Source of the DNA: Chloroflexota bacterium
Lineage (GTDB): Bacteria; Chloroflexota; Limnocylindria; QHBO01
DNA length: 13,234 bases
Assembly (NCBI GenBank): GCA_013694795.1
Contig: JACDBS010000109.1
Location: forward strand, 1 to 13,234
Direction of reading: 5' to 3'
In this document: piece after piece, positions 6,491 through 13,234 of the stretch
Layout of the letters: each line of letters starts with the position of its first letter
Position numbering within the stretch: position 1 is the first letter of the stretch
Notes under the pieces: generated by a model
The model's database searches: none
Seen by the model: only the letters and a program-made list of their open reading frames with translations
What the model was told of the DNA's origin: nothing
Made by a program: the position numbers and the translations under genes

Positions 6491-9139
6491 ATGCCCGAGC
6501 TCCTCACCGGTACCGTCACCTTCTTGTTCAGCGATGTCGAGGGGTCGACGCGCCTGCTCCAGACCGACCCGGGCGGTTGGCCGGCGATGCTGGAGCGCCA
6601 CCACGCATTGCTCCGCGCCGCCTTCGAGGCACATGACGGCAGGGAGGTCGGAACCGAGGGCGACTCCTTTTTCGTCGGGTTCCCGACGGCACCGGGCGCC
6701 ATCGCGGCGGCGGTGGCCGCGCAGCGCGCGCTCGCCACGGAGTCGTGGCCGGGGGGCATCGATCTTCGCGTGCGCATGGGACTGCACACCGGCGACGCGA
6801 GCCTGGGCACCGGCTCGTACGTCGGCCTGAACGTTCATCGCGCCAGCCGGATCGCGAGCGCCGGGCACGGTGGCCAGGTGCTCCTCTCGGACACGACCCG
6901 GACCCTCCTGGGAGACGACCTTCCAGCCGGTGTCGAGCTGCGTGATCTCGGGACACATCGGCTCAGGGACCTCGAGCGCCCCGAACGGCTCTGGCAGCTG
7001 GTGGTCGGCGGCCTGCGCAGCGACTTCCCGCCCATCCGATCGCTGGACACCGCGAACAACCTGCCCAGCCGCCTGACGACCTTCCTGGGCAGGCAACGGG
7101 AGATCGACGAGATCTCAGATCTTCTGTCGCGCAGCCGGCTGCTGACCCTGACCGGTCCCGGCGGCACCGGCAAGACGCGCCTCAGCCTCGAGGTCGCCGC
7201 GCGCGCCATGGATGCGTATCCAGACGGCGTCTTCTTCGTCGAGCTGGCGCCGATCACGGAGCCCGAGCTCGTGGCCGCCACCATCGCGCAGACGCTCGGC
7301 CTCGCAGACCGCGGCGGGCGAAGCGCGGCTGATCAGCTCGCCGACCACATCGGCGCCAGGCGCATGCTGCTGGTGCTCGACAACTTCGAGCAGGTGACCG
7401 ATGCGGCCCCGACGGTGAGCGCGGTGCTCGCGGCCTGCCCCAACCTCTCCGTGCTCACCAGCAGCCGCAGCACTCTGCGCGTTTCCGGCGAACAGGAGTA
7501 CCCGGTCCCGCCGCTGGCCCTGCCCGACCCGACGCAGCTGCCATCGATCGACCAGCTCTCGCAGTATGAGGCGGTGGCGCTCTTCATCGAGCGGGCGCGC
7601 GCGGTGAAGCCGGACTTCGCGGTGACGAATGAGAACGCGCCGGCCGTGGCGGAGATCTGCGTGCGCCTCGACGGCCTGCCCCTCGCCATCGAGCTGGCCG
7701 CTGCCCGCATCCGCATCCTCACCCCGCAGGCGATGCTGGGGCGCCTTGAGCATCGGCTGGGCTTCCTTGGCGGCGGTGCACTCGACCTGCCGGAGCGACA
7801 GCAGACCCTGCGCGGGGCCATCGCCTGGAGCCACGACATGCTCGATGAGAGTGATCGCGCGCTGTTCGCCTGCCTTTCGGTCTTCGTCGGGGGCGCGGCC
7901 CTGGAGTCCATCGAGCAGGTGTGCGGCGGCGAGCTCACCGGCGAGCTGCTGGACGCGCTCGCGTCGCTCGTCGAGAAGAGCCTCGTGCGCCAGTCGGAGG
8001 GCGGCGCCGGCGAGCCGCGCTTCGGAATGCTCGAGACCATCCGCGAGTTCGCCATAGAGCAGGCCGTCGAGCGTGGCAGCTGGGACGACCTGCGAGCCCG
8101 CCACGCGGCGCAATTCCTCGCGATCGCCGAGGCTTCGGCGCGTCACGTGATGGGATCCGAGAAGCGAACCTGGCTGGATCGACTGGAAGAAGATCACGAC
8201 AATCTTCGCGCGGCCATCAGCTGGGCGACCGAGACGGGCGCCGCCGAGACAGCCCTACGGCTCGGCTCCGCGCTGTGGCGGTTCTGGCAGATGCGCGGCT
8301 ACCTGGCGGAGGGACTCGAGCGGGTGGAGCAAGGCCTCGCGCTTCCCCACGGCCACGACCACGCCGTTGCTCGGGCCGATGCACTCTCCGCTGCCGCCGG
8401 GCTCGCCTATTGGCTGGCCGACACAGACGGCTCTCGGGCATGGTACGAGGAGGAGATCGAGGCCCGCGTCGCACTCGGGGATCGGGCCGGCCTGGCCGAG
8501 GCGCAGTACGGGATGTCATTCACATGGTCGATCCTCGATCTCGAGAACGAAGAGAGCACGGGTCAGGCGGAGGCCCAGGTTAACGAGGCCCTTGCCATCT
8601 TTCGGGAGATCGGTGACGCGTCGGGCATCGGCCGCTGCGAGTGGGCCCTGGCAAACGTCGCGTGGGGTACCGGCAAGCTCGAGCAGGCGAGGGAGCACGC
8701 GCTTCACGCGCTGGAGGTGTTCCAGTCGATCGACGACCGCTTCATGATCGGCTGGACGAGCTATACGCTGGGCTTGGGCGCCCTCAGCAAGGACCTTGCC
8801 GCCGGCAGGAGCGCGAACTTGCGTGCCGAGGCCAGCCGCCGGTTGACGGACGCGCTGCGCATCTTCTCGGACGCACAGGACATCAGCGGGCTGACCCTCG
8901 TCCTGGATGCGTTTGCGATCTTGGCCGTGCGCGAGGGCGATCGTGAGCGCGCCGCCCGCCTCTCGGGGGCGGTCGTGACCTTCGAGCGAACGAGCGGCAC
9001 CGGCCTCAACAATTGGACTCGCGCCCTCCTTGCCTTTGATCCCGCGGAGCTGCAGGGCGACCCCGCACTGGCCGACGCTTGGGCATCCGGGGAGGCGCTC
9101 ACCGCCGCGCAAGCCGTGGCATACGCCCTGGAGGAGTAG
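6491..9139 (+). CDS. Class III cyclase-like domain / NB-ARC-type ATPase / TPR regulator
   Basis: An 882-aa multidomain signalling protein. Residues 1-170 are a class III nucleotidyl cyclase homology domain, with metal-binding D15 in FLFSDVEGST and D58 in TEGDSFF. Residues 195-480 are an NB-ARC/AP-ATPase: P-loop GPGGTGKT (222-229), Walker B LVLDNFE with D297, GLPLAIELAAAR (395-406), then a winged-helix-like part (436-520). Residues about 530-880 are all-helical with Ala-rich repeats, resembling TPRs. No DNA-binding domain is evident. This architecture belongs to the AfsR/MalT-like STAND regulators, in which the ATPase switches on ligand binding to the C-terminal repeats. The cyclase site is atypical: G54 sits where adenylyl cyclases have the substrate-binding Lys, and the usual VNxAAR reads VHRASR. 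Catalysis is therefore uncertain. The ATG at 6491 is chosen because the cyclase fold begins directly there and upstream sequence overlaps the DMT gene. Confidence 0.9.
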   Translation: MPELLTGTVTFLFSDVEGSTRLLQTDPGGWPAMLERHHALLRAAFEAHDGREVGTEGDSFFVGFPTAPGAIAAAVAAQRALATESWPGGIDLRVRMGLHTGDASLGTGSYVGLNVHRASRIASAGHGGQVLLSDTTRTLLGDDLPAGVELRDLGTHRLRDLERPERLWQLVVGGLRSDFPPIRSLDTANNLPSRLTTFLGRQREIDEISDLLSRSRLLTLTGPGGTGKTRLSLEVAARAMDAYPDGVFFVELAPITEPELVAATIAQTLGLADRGGRSAADQLADHIGARRMLLVLDNFEQVTDAAPTVSAVLAACPNLSVLTSSRSTLRVSGEQEYPVPPLALPDPTQLPSIDQLSQYEAVALFIERARAVKPDFAVTNENAPAVAEICVRLDGLPLAIELAAARIRILTPQAMLGRLEHRLGFLGGGALDLPERQQTLRGAIAWSHDMLDESDRALFACLSVFVGGAALESIEQVCGGELTGELLDALASLVEKSLVRQSEGGAGEPRFGMLETIREFAIEQAVERGSWDDLRARHAAQFLAIAEASARHVMGSEKRTWLDRLEEDHDNLRAAISWATETGAAETALRLGSALWRFWQMRGYLAEGLERVEQGLALPHGHDHAVARADALSAAAGLAYWLADTDGSRAWYEEEIEARVALGDRAGLAEAQYGMSFTWSILDLENEESTGQAEAQVNEALAIFREIGDASGIGRCEWALANVAWGTGKLEQAREHALHALEVFQSIDDRFMIGWTSYTLGLGALSKDLAAGRSANLRAEASRRLTDALRIFSDAQDISGLTLVLDAFAILAVREGDRERAARLSGAVVTFERTSGTGLNNWTRALLAFDPAELQGDPALADAWASGEALTAAQAVAYALEE

Positions 9140-9140
9140 A

Positions 9141-9944
9141 TCAGGCCGGCGCCGCGAGGTCCCGCTTCGGGAAAACCAGCAGGGCGTAGATCAGCGGCAC
9201 GGTGGCCGCGGCGCACACGATCACCAGGTCCAGCGGATCCAGCCCCCCGGTCAGGATCTCGCCCGGGTTGAAGTGGTGGAAGAGCGAGTAGGCCTGCGTC
9301 CAGGCCGCATCGGCCCACAGCGAGCCCAGGATCTCCAGGAAGTAATGGATGAGCAGCCACGCCAGCGACAGGCCGATTGCAGGCCCCGGCCGGTCGAAGC
9401 TGACCGACATCGCCAGCCCGAAGGTGGTAAAGGCCGCCCACAACCCGAAGCCGTTGAGCACGACCAGCGGCACCTGTCCCAGATCGAGCTCATCGGTCAA
9501 TCCCTGGAGCGCCGATCCGCCCATCATGCCGCCCAGGATGGCAGCGAGCACGATGAGGACCGCCAGGAGGACGGCGGCGAGCACGCTGACGTACAGCGTC
9601 ACGCGCGAGATCGGCCGTGCGAGGAGCACCTCCAGCGTTCCCCGCGCACGCTCGCCGGCGATGGCGGTGGCCGATGAGCCGACGGCGAAGACGCCAAGCA
9701 TGGCGATGGCCAGCGGGTGCTGGAGGCCCAGGGTGATCGCTCCGGGTAGCGTGAACAGGGAGCCGGACCCGAAGCTCATGAGCTCTCGTGGGATTGCGCC
9801 GGAGTTCGCCAGGTCGCGCATCACGCCGCTGAAGGCGCCATAGAAGACCGGGATCAGCATTCCCCAGCCGATACCGGCAAGGACCACGGCAATGAGCCGC
9901 ACGCGCTGCCAGCGCAGGGTTTGGATGAAGAGGCGTCCGCTCAT
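9141..9944 (-). CDS. ABC-2 type transporter permease
   Basis: A 267-aa membrane protein with about six hydrophobic segments: 17-35, 64-95, 116-142, 158-182, 187-207 and 238-258. After the second segment comes the ABC-2 permease signature GERARGTLEVLLARPISR (97-114), the coupling helix that contacts the ATPase. It would form a homodimeric exporter, or one with another permease, driven by the ATPase encoded just upstream. The ATG of this gene overlaps the TGA of the ATPase gene (ATGA, 9941-9944), so translation is coupled. The substrate is unknown. Its stop is one base from the stop of the convergent cyclase-domain gene. Confidence 0.9.
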   Translation of the reverse strand: MSGRLFIQTLRWQRVRLIAVVLAGIGWGMLIPVFYGAFSGVMRDLANSGAIPRELMSFGSGSLFTLPGAITLGLQHPLAIAMLGVFAVGSSATAIAGERARGTLEVLLARPISRVTLYVSVLAAVLLAVLIVLAAILGGMMGGSALQGLTDELDLGQVPLVVLNGFGLWAAFTTFGLAMSVSFDRPGPAIGLSLAWLLIHYFLEILGSLWADAAWTQAYSLFHHFNPGEILTGGLDPLDLVIVCAAATVPLIYALLVFPKRDLAAPA

Positions 9945-10855
9945 TGGCCTGGCTCCTCGGAAGCGTAATACTCGAGGAAGGCTTCCTCCAGGCTGGCCGG
10001 CTCGATGATCAGGTCATCCAGGTTCGGCGACGCGATGGACCGCACGAAGCCGGCGACCTCCCCCGACAGCATGCCAATGATGCGGTTGCCGTCGACCTGC
10101 ACGTCCTCGAGCCCCGGCAGGCTCGCCGGGTCGGGGGCCGCGCCGCGCCAGCGAACAGTCACGCGCCTGCGCCGTCGGGCGAGCAGCTCCCCAACGTCGT
10201 GGATGGCCATGAGGCGCCCGGCACGGATGATGGCCACCCGGTCGCACAGCCGCTCCACCTCCGACAGGACGTGGGAGCTGAAGAACACCGTGCGGCCCTC
10301 GCGGCGCAGGTCGTCGAGGATGGAGTAGAAGGCGTGCTGCATGAGCGGGTCCAGGCCCTCGGTCGGCTCATCCAGGATGGCCAGCTCGGGATCATGCTGG
10401 AGCGCCTGCACCACGCCGATCTTCTGGCGCATGCCGCGTGAGTAGTCGCGCACCTTCCGTTTCAGGACCGATGTGGGCAGCTCCAGCCGCTCGCACAGCT
10501 CAGCGCGCCGATGCGGCTGGCGTCCCTGCATGTCGACGAGGTAGTCGAGCACCTGCTCTCCGCTGAGCGAGTCGTACAGCGCGATCCCGCCGGGAAGGTA
10601 GCCCGTGAGCCTCCTGATCTCGACCGATTCGGTGGCGATGTCCATGCCGAGCACGCTGGCCGTGCCCCGGGTGGCGTGCAGATACCCGAGCAGGGTGCGG
10701 ATGGCGGTCGATTTGCCGGCGCCATTCGGTCCCAAGAAGCCGTAAATCTCGCCCTGGTTCACCTCCAGGGTCAGGTCCGTCAACGCCTCGACCGACCCGT
10801 AGTGCTTCGTCAGCGCTCGGATGCTGATGACCGGTGCGGGTGGCGTGCCCTCCAT
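9941..10855 (-). CDS. ABC-2 type transporter ATP-binding protein
   Basis: A 304-aa ABC ATPase of the drug/Na+-type exporter class (CcmA/NatA-like). Walker A GPNGAGKST is at 42-50. The ABC signature is in the degenerate form YSRGMRQK (138-145), usual for this class. Walker B and D-loop LAILDEPTEGLDP are at 158-170, and the switch His is H195 in FFSSHVLSE. After about 225 comes the small C-terminal domain typical of these ATPases, ending PASLEEAFLEYYASEE. The ATG at 10855 is preferred over in-frame codons further upstream because a TAGGAT box ends 7 nt before it and the ABC fold starts a few residues later. It heads the two-gene exporter unit. Confidence 0.93.
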   Translation of the reverse strand: MEGTPPAPVISIRALTKHYGSVEALTDLTLEVNQGEIYGFLGPNGAGKSTAIRTLLGYLHATRGTASVLGMDIATESVEIRRLTGYLPGGIALYDSLSGEQVLDYLVDMQGRQPHRRAELCERLELPTSVLKRKVRDYSRGMRQKIGVVQALQHDPELAILDEPTEGLDPLMQHAFYSILDDLRREGRTVFFSSHVLSEVERLCDRVAIIRAGRLMAIHDVGELLARRRRRVTVRWRGAAPDPASLPGLEDVQVDGNRIIGMLSGEVAGFVRSIASPNLDDLIIEPASLEEAFLEYYASEEPGQ

Positions 10856-10862
10856 GCACCTG

Positions 10863-10868
10863 ATCCTA
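10863..10868 (-). promoter_or_regulatory. -10 box TAGGAT of the ABC exporter unit
   Basis: On the minus strand TAGGAT is followed by 7 nt (CAGGTGC) and then the ATG at 10855. It is the best match to TATAAT among the starts in this window. The spacing predicts transcription starting at the ATG, as in a leaderless mRNA. The AGG in the 7-nt gap is too close to the ATG to be a normal ribosome-binding site. Confidence 0.55.
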
Positions 10869-10922
10869 GCGTGCGCCCGCCGTTGCCGGTACCGAAGTTG
10901 CCATCTTGCGACCGCGTGCACA

Positions 10923-11008
10923 TTAGGCGACGAACGAGGTCGAGTTCGTCTCAGCGACCGAGGTTTACCCAGGATTCTTGCACCATTGGCGGCCGCTGGC
11001 TCGCCTAA
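10923..11008. repeat. Nested inverted repeats (86 bp) upstream of the ABC ATPase
   Basis: TTAGGCGA (10923-10930) and TCGCCTAA (11001-11008) are exact 8-bp inverted repeats. Overlapping the inner end of the left arm is GACGAAC (10929-10935), which pairs exactly with GTTCGTC (10944-10950) around an 8-nt loop. The whole is about the size of a tRNA, but it lacks a T-arm GTTCGANNC and an anticodon arm, so it is not a tRNA. It could be a degenerate palindromic element, an operator region or a structured RNA. Confidence 0.45.
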
Positions 11009-11099
11009 CGGCCATGTGATGGGCACATGACGACTACGCGGGCACTTCGGGGTCCGGAACCGATTGAGTCTCGAACAGCCCCAGGCGCAATGCGACGAC

Positions 11100-11642
11100 T
11101 CAGGCGATCCCCGTCAGCGCATCGGTAAAGAGGTCGTAGGTCTCCTCGCTGAAGAGGACGAATCGAGCCAGCGTGATCTGCGTCGTCCCGCGCAGGTGCT
11201 CCGCGACGGTTCTCACCGCCACCCGCGCGCCGTCGGGCGGCGGGTAGCCGTAGATCCCCATGCTGATGGCGGGGAAGGCCACGCTGCGTGCGCCCAGCTC
11301 ATCGGCCAGGCGCAGGCAGGACCGATACGCGCCAACCAGCAGCTCCTCTTCCGCATGAGCGCCGCCGCGCCAGACCGGACCTACCGCGTGGAGGACCCAG
11401 CGCGCCGGCAGGTCGTAGCCCTCGGTCGCCACGGCCGTGCCTGTTGGCGTGCCGTCGGGAAAGCGTTTGCGCAGCTCTTCGAGGAGCCGGGGTCCGGCCG
11501 CGCGGTGGATCGCGCCGTCCACGCCGCCACCTCCGCGGAGCGCCTCGTTGGCCGCGTTGGCGATGGCATCAACCGCCTGCTGCGTGATGTCGCCGCGCAC
11601 CAGCTCGAGCCGGCCGCCGGCAAGGGTGATGGCAACGGTCAT
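11100..11642 (-). CDS. Macrodomain protein, MacroD/YmdB type (ADP-ribose hydrolase)
   Basis: A 180-aa single macrodomain, close to the usual 170-190. Motifs are GDIT (17-20) near the N-terminus, NAANEALRGGGGVDGAIH (29-46) with N32 and D42 at the ten-residue spacing of the MacroD catalytic Asn/Asp pair, and FPAISMGIYGYP (123-134) for the phosphate loop. Known members remove ADP-ribose from acidic side chains and hydrolyse O-acetyl-ADP-ribose. Both key residues are present, so activity is likely. The ATG lies 2 nt after the stop of the NatB-like permease with no room for its own promoter, so it is the last gene of that ABC operon. An in-frame extension upstream would overlap the permease gene and shows no homology. 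The gene is read from a transcript that presumably ends in the spacer below 11100. Confidence 0.92.
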   Translation of the reverse strand: MTVAITLAGGRLELVRGDITQQAVDAIANAANEALRGGGGVDGAIHRAAGPRLLEELRKRFPDGTPTGTAVATEGYDLPARWVLHAVGPVWRGGAHAEEELLVGAYRSCLRLADELGARSVAFPAISMGIYGYPPPDGARVAVRTVAEHLRGTTQITLARFVLFSEETYDLFTDALTGIA

Positions 11643-11644
11643 GA

Positions 11645-12976
11645 CTAGCGCGAGACTCGCGTGGCGCGCAGGATGGATCGGATGCCGACGCGCTGCCCAT
11701 ACATGAGTACGCCAGCGCTGTAGATCCGTGAGGCCAGCCAGATGGCGGCCACGACGGTCGCGGCCAGCAGTGCGAGCGCCAGGACCACCTCGGCGCTGGA
11801 CGGCGTCGTCAGTAGCATGCGCGATGGCATCAGGTATGGGCTGAAGAAGGGGATCAGGGACAGCACCTGTACCCAACCGGCGCTCGGGTCGTTGAGGCCG
11901 CCGAATGCGGCGAAGTAGCCGGCCATGGAGAGGAAGATGAGCGGGCCGACCGCCTGCTGCACGTCCTCGATGCGGCTGACCATCGACCCCGCCGCCGCAT
12001 ACAGGGTCGAGTACAGGATGAAGCCGAGCATGAAAAAGAGGCCGAAGGCGGCGATCATGATCGGCGTCAGGTCCGGCAGTGGGAGGGGCGTGCCCCCGCC
12101 GACGCCCAGCAGGCTCGAGATCGGTCCGTTCAGCACCAGGCCGATGAGCAACGCCCCCACGATGACCACGTACTGCGTCAGTCCAGCCGCTCCCGTGCCG
12201 ATCACCTTGCCGGTCAGCAGTTGCCGCGGCGTCGCGGCGGTGATGAGCAGCTCCATGACGCGGCCCGACTTCTCCTCGGCCACGCTCTGTGCCACCCAGT
12301 TGCCGTAGGTCAGGATCGCCATGAAGGTCAGGATCACGACCGCGTAGGCCAGGATGAAGGCCCCGGCGAAGTCCTCTTCGCTGCGGGCCTCGTCCGGATC
12401 GGCGGCTATGGCGGTGAAGTCAGGCGGTGCGAAGAGCTCGCCGCTTTCGGCGGTCGAGACCCCGGCACGCTCCAGCCGGTCACCGATGGCGAGGGCGGTG
12501 GCGGCCTGCGTTACCAGCATCCGCGTCTGGTTGGTGGGACCGGAATTGCTCAGGTACTCGAAGGCGAGGTCGCCGCTCTCGCTGCGGGTGATCGTCAGGA
12601 GACCGTCCAACTCGCCGTCGCGCACGGCCTGGGCCGCCGTGTCGGGATCACGCGTTCGCGTGACTCGAGCACGCTCCTCGGCATCCGGGACAGGCGCGGG
12701 GGCCTCACCCTCGAGCACGGCGCCGGGGTCCGCAGCGGCGATGAGCAGCGCCTGGACGGCCACCACCGGATCGGTCGAAAGGTCATCGGACCCGACGCTG
12801 ACGGCGATCTCGGGGGGATCCTCGATGCCCACGGCTTCCAGGATGGCGGGCAGCATGGTCAGGACCGCAACCGCGATCCCAAGCAGTGCGGTGGTGAATT
12901 TGAAGGCGCGACCGCGGACCCGGACCCGGTACTCGCGCCGCGCGACATGGAACGCGTTCGGGAACAGGTCCCTCAT
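11645..12976 (-). CDS. ABC transporter permease, NatB-like (ABC-2 family)
   Basis: A 443-aa membrane protein with the NatB/ABC2_membrane_3 layout. A short cytosolic N-terminus (residues 1-25, containing ARREYRVRVRGRAF) is followed by TM1 (about 27-48). A large extracytoplasmic domain (about 50-203) is rich in Asp, Glu and Ala. The TM bundle begins at about 204. After the second TM comes the coupling motif SVAEEKSGRVMELLITAATP (231-250), then GKVIGTGAAGLTQY (257-270). Relatives export Na+, antibiotics or peptides; the substrate is not determinable here. The ATG overlaps the TGA of the preceding ATPase gene (ATGA, 12973-12976), and the macrodomain gene follows 2 nt after the stop. Confidence 0.92.
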   Translation of the reverse strand: MRDLFPNAFHVARREYRVRVRGRAFKFTTALLGIAVAVLTMLPAILEAVGIEDPPEIAVSVGSDDLSTDPVVAVQALLIAAADPGAVLEGEAPAPVPDAEERARVTRTRDPDTAAQAVRDGELDGLLTITRSESGDLAFEYLSNSGPTNQTRMLVTQAATALAIGDRLERAGVSTAESGELFAPPDFTAIAADPDEARSEEDFAGAFILAYAVVILTFMAILTYGNWVAQSVAEEKSGRVMELLITAATPRQLLTGKVIGTGAAGLTQYVVIVGALLIGLVLNGPISSLLGVGGGTPLPLPDLTPIMIAAFGLFFMLGFILYSTLYAAAGSMVSRIEDVQQAVGPLIFLSMAGYFAAFGGLNDPSAGWVQVLSLIPFFSPYLMPSRMLLTTPSSAEVVLALALLAATVVAAIWLASRIYSAGVLMYGQRVGIRSILRATRVSR

Positions 12977-13234
12977 CGGTCCGACGCGCGCCTGGTGCTG
13001 GCCAGGTGCTCGTCCTCGTCACTCACGGCGCGCCTGCCCACGTGCTCGATGAAGATCTCCTCCAGGCTGGGCTCGGCGATTTCGAAGCGGGTGACCCGGT
13101 CGCCGCGGGAGAGCGCAGTGCGCAGGATGGCCTCGGGATCCTGGTCGGCGGGCACGTGGAGCTCGACGTAATCCTCGCGCTGCGCGGTGACGTTGATGCC
13201 CGGGAACTGGGCGAGCCATGCGACGCCGTGGCCG
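12973..13234 (-). CDS. ABC transporter ATP-binding protein, C-terminal fragment (start beyond window)
   Basis: Only the last 86 residues are visible, read from 13233 downwards and still open at the window edge. They contain no Walker motifs but match the small C-terminal domain of NatA-like ABC ATPases (DUF4162-type): a beta-rich stretch (NVTAQREDYVELHVP), then RVTRFEIAEPSLEEIFIEHVG, the hallmark ending. The protein closes with a charged tail (SDEDEHLASTRRASDR). It overlaps the ATG of the NatB-like permease, and together they should form one exporter. The missing N-terminal part, about 220 residues, lies to the right of the window. The gene is cut by the window, not broken. Confidence 0.85.
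   Translation of the reverse strand, partial: GHGVAWLAQFPGINVTAQREDYVELHVPADQDPEAILRTALSRGDRVTRFEIAEPSLEEIFIEHVGRRAVSDEDEHLASTRRASDR

Larger units (their letters stand above)
10856..11099. other. Intergenic region, 244 bp
   Basis: Spacer between the macrodomain gene and the downstream ABC ATPase, both on the minus strand. It holds the ATPase -10 box, nested inverted repeats at 10923-11008, and a small hairpin CATGTG (11013-11018) / CACATG (11024-11029) with a 5-nt loop. No gene and no convincing intrinsic terminator (no stem followed by a T-run) is seen. The upstream in-frame extension of the ATPase has no ABC homology and is taken as non-coding. Confidence 0.65.

Noticed and set aside
10931..10948. 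LexA/SOS-box-like CGAAC...GTTCG
   Set aside because: The half-sites match the Gram-positive SOS box, but the spacer is 8 nt instead of 4, so LexA binding is not supported.
10923..11008. tRNA-like element
   Set aside because: The size and terminal pairing suggested a tRNA, but there is no T-loop GTTCGANNC, no D-arm or anticodon arm with correct spacing, and the internal hairpin has a 7-bp stem with an 8-nt loop.
10856..11026. Upstream in-frame extension of the ABC ATPase
   Set aside because: There is no ABC homology in it, it is Arg-rich, and the TAGGAT box with 7-nt spacing supports the ATG at 10855.
11643..11876. Extension of the macrodomain gene into the permease gene
   Set aside because: It overlaps the permease reading frame, which has clear transmembrane segments there. 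The macrodomain fold needs only the ATG at 11642.
12221..13171. Long plus-strand frame (316 codons) opposite the NatB-like permease
   Set aside because: It is Gly/Arg-rich with no motifs. The minus strand shows the permease coupling motif and the ATPase C-terminus.

Overview
The window is a very GC-rich, gene-dense stretch of bacterial chromosome. It has no rRNA, tRNA, CRISPR array or recognisable transposase, and no gap above 250 bp. The gene types fit a high-GC, free-living bacterium of the Chloroflexota or Actinomycetota kind. The main clues are a response regulator fused to a thioredoxin-reductase-like domain, a cyclase/NB-ARC/TPR regulator, an Lmo0937-type mini membrane protein, and promoters placed as for leaderless mRNAs. 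This placement is an inference; nothing here fixes the phylum.

Layout. (1) 1-2312, minus strand: a 48-aa membrane protein, then hutI (imidazolonepropionase), then a class-I FAD disulfide oxidoreductase that runs off the left edge. Spacing is tight (4 and 17 bp). (2) 2313-2517: a divergent promoter region holding a 129-bp imperfect palindrome. (3) 2518-5483, plus strand: a two-gene signalling operon. The first gene is a receiver domain fused to a TrxR-like flavoprotein. The second is a histidine kinase with an N-terminal cyclic-nucleotide-binding domain, and its GTG start overlaps the upstream stop. (4) 5480-6406, minus: an EamA/DMT transporter, whose stop shares the bases CTAG with the kinase stop. 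(5) 6407-6490: a second divergent promoter region, also palindromic. (6) 6491-9139, plus: a class III cyclase-like, NB-ARC-type ATPase and TPR-like regulator of 882 aa. (7) 9141-10855, minus: an ABC-2 exporter pair (ATPase, then permease). (8) 10856-11099: a spacer with nested inverted repeats. (9) 11100-13234, minus: the end of a second ABC ATPase, a NatB-like permease and a MacroD-type macrodomain protein, packed with 4-nt overlap and a 2-nt gap.

How it fits together. The centre is signalling. A cNMP-sensing kinase probably phosphorylates the receiver of the flavoprotein encoded beside it, coupling a nucleotide or stress signal to NAD(P)H-dependent redox chemistry. The large cyclase-domain regulator nearby could in principle be connected to the kinase through a cyclic nucleotide, but its cyclase site departs from the canonical residues. 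The flanks are metabolic or export functions: histidine catabolism, a disulfide reductase, a DMT exporter and two ABC-2 exporters, one with an ADP-ribose-handling macrodomain.

Two cross-cutting patterns stand out. Four of the five visible transcription-unit starts have a TANNNT box ending 6-7 nt before the start codon, with no Shine-Dalgarno sequence, which is the arrangement of leaderless mRNAs. All three non-coding spacers contain long imperfect inverted repeats.
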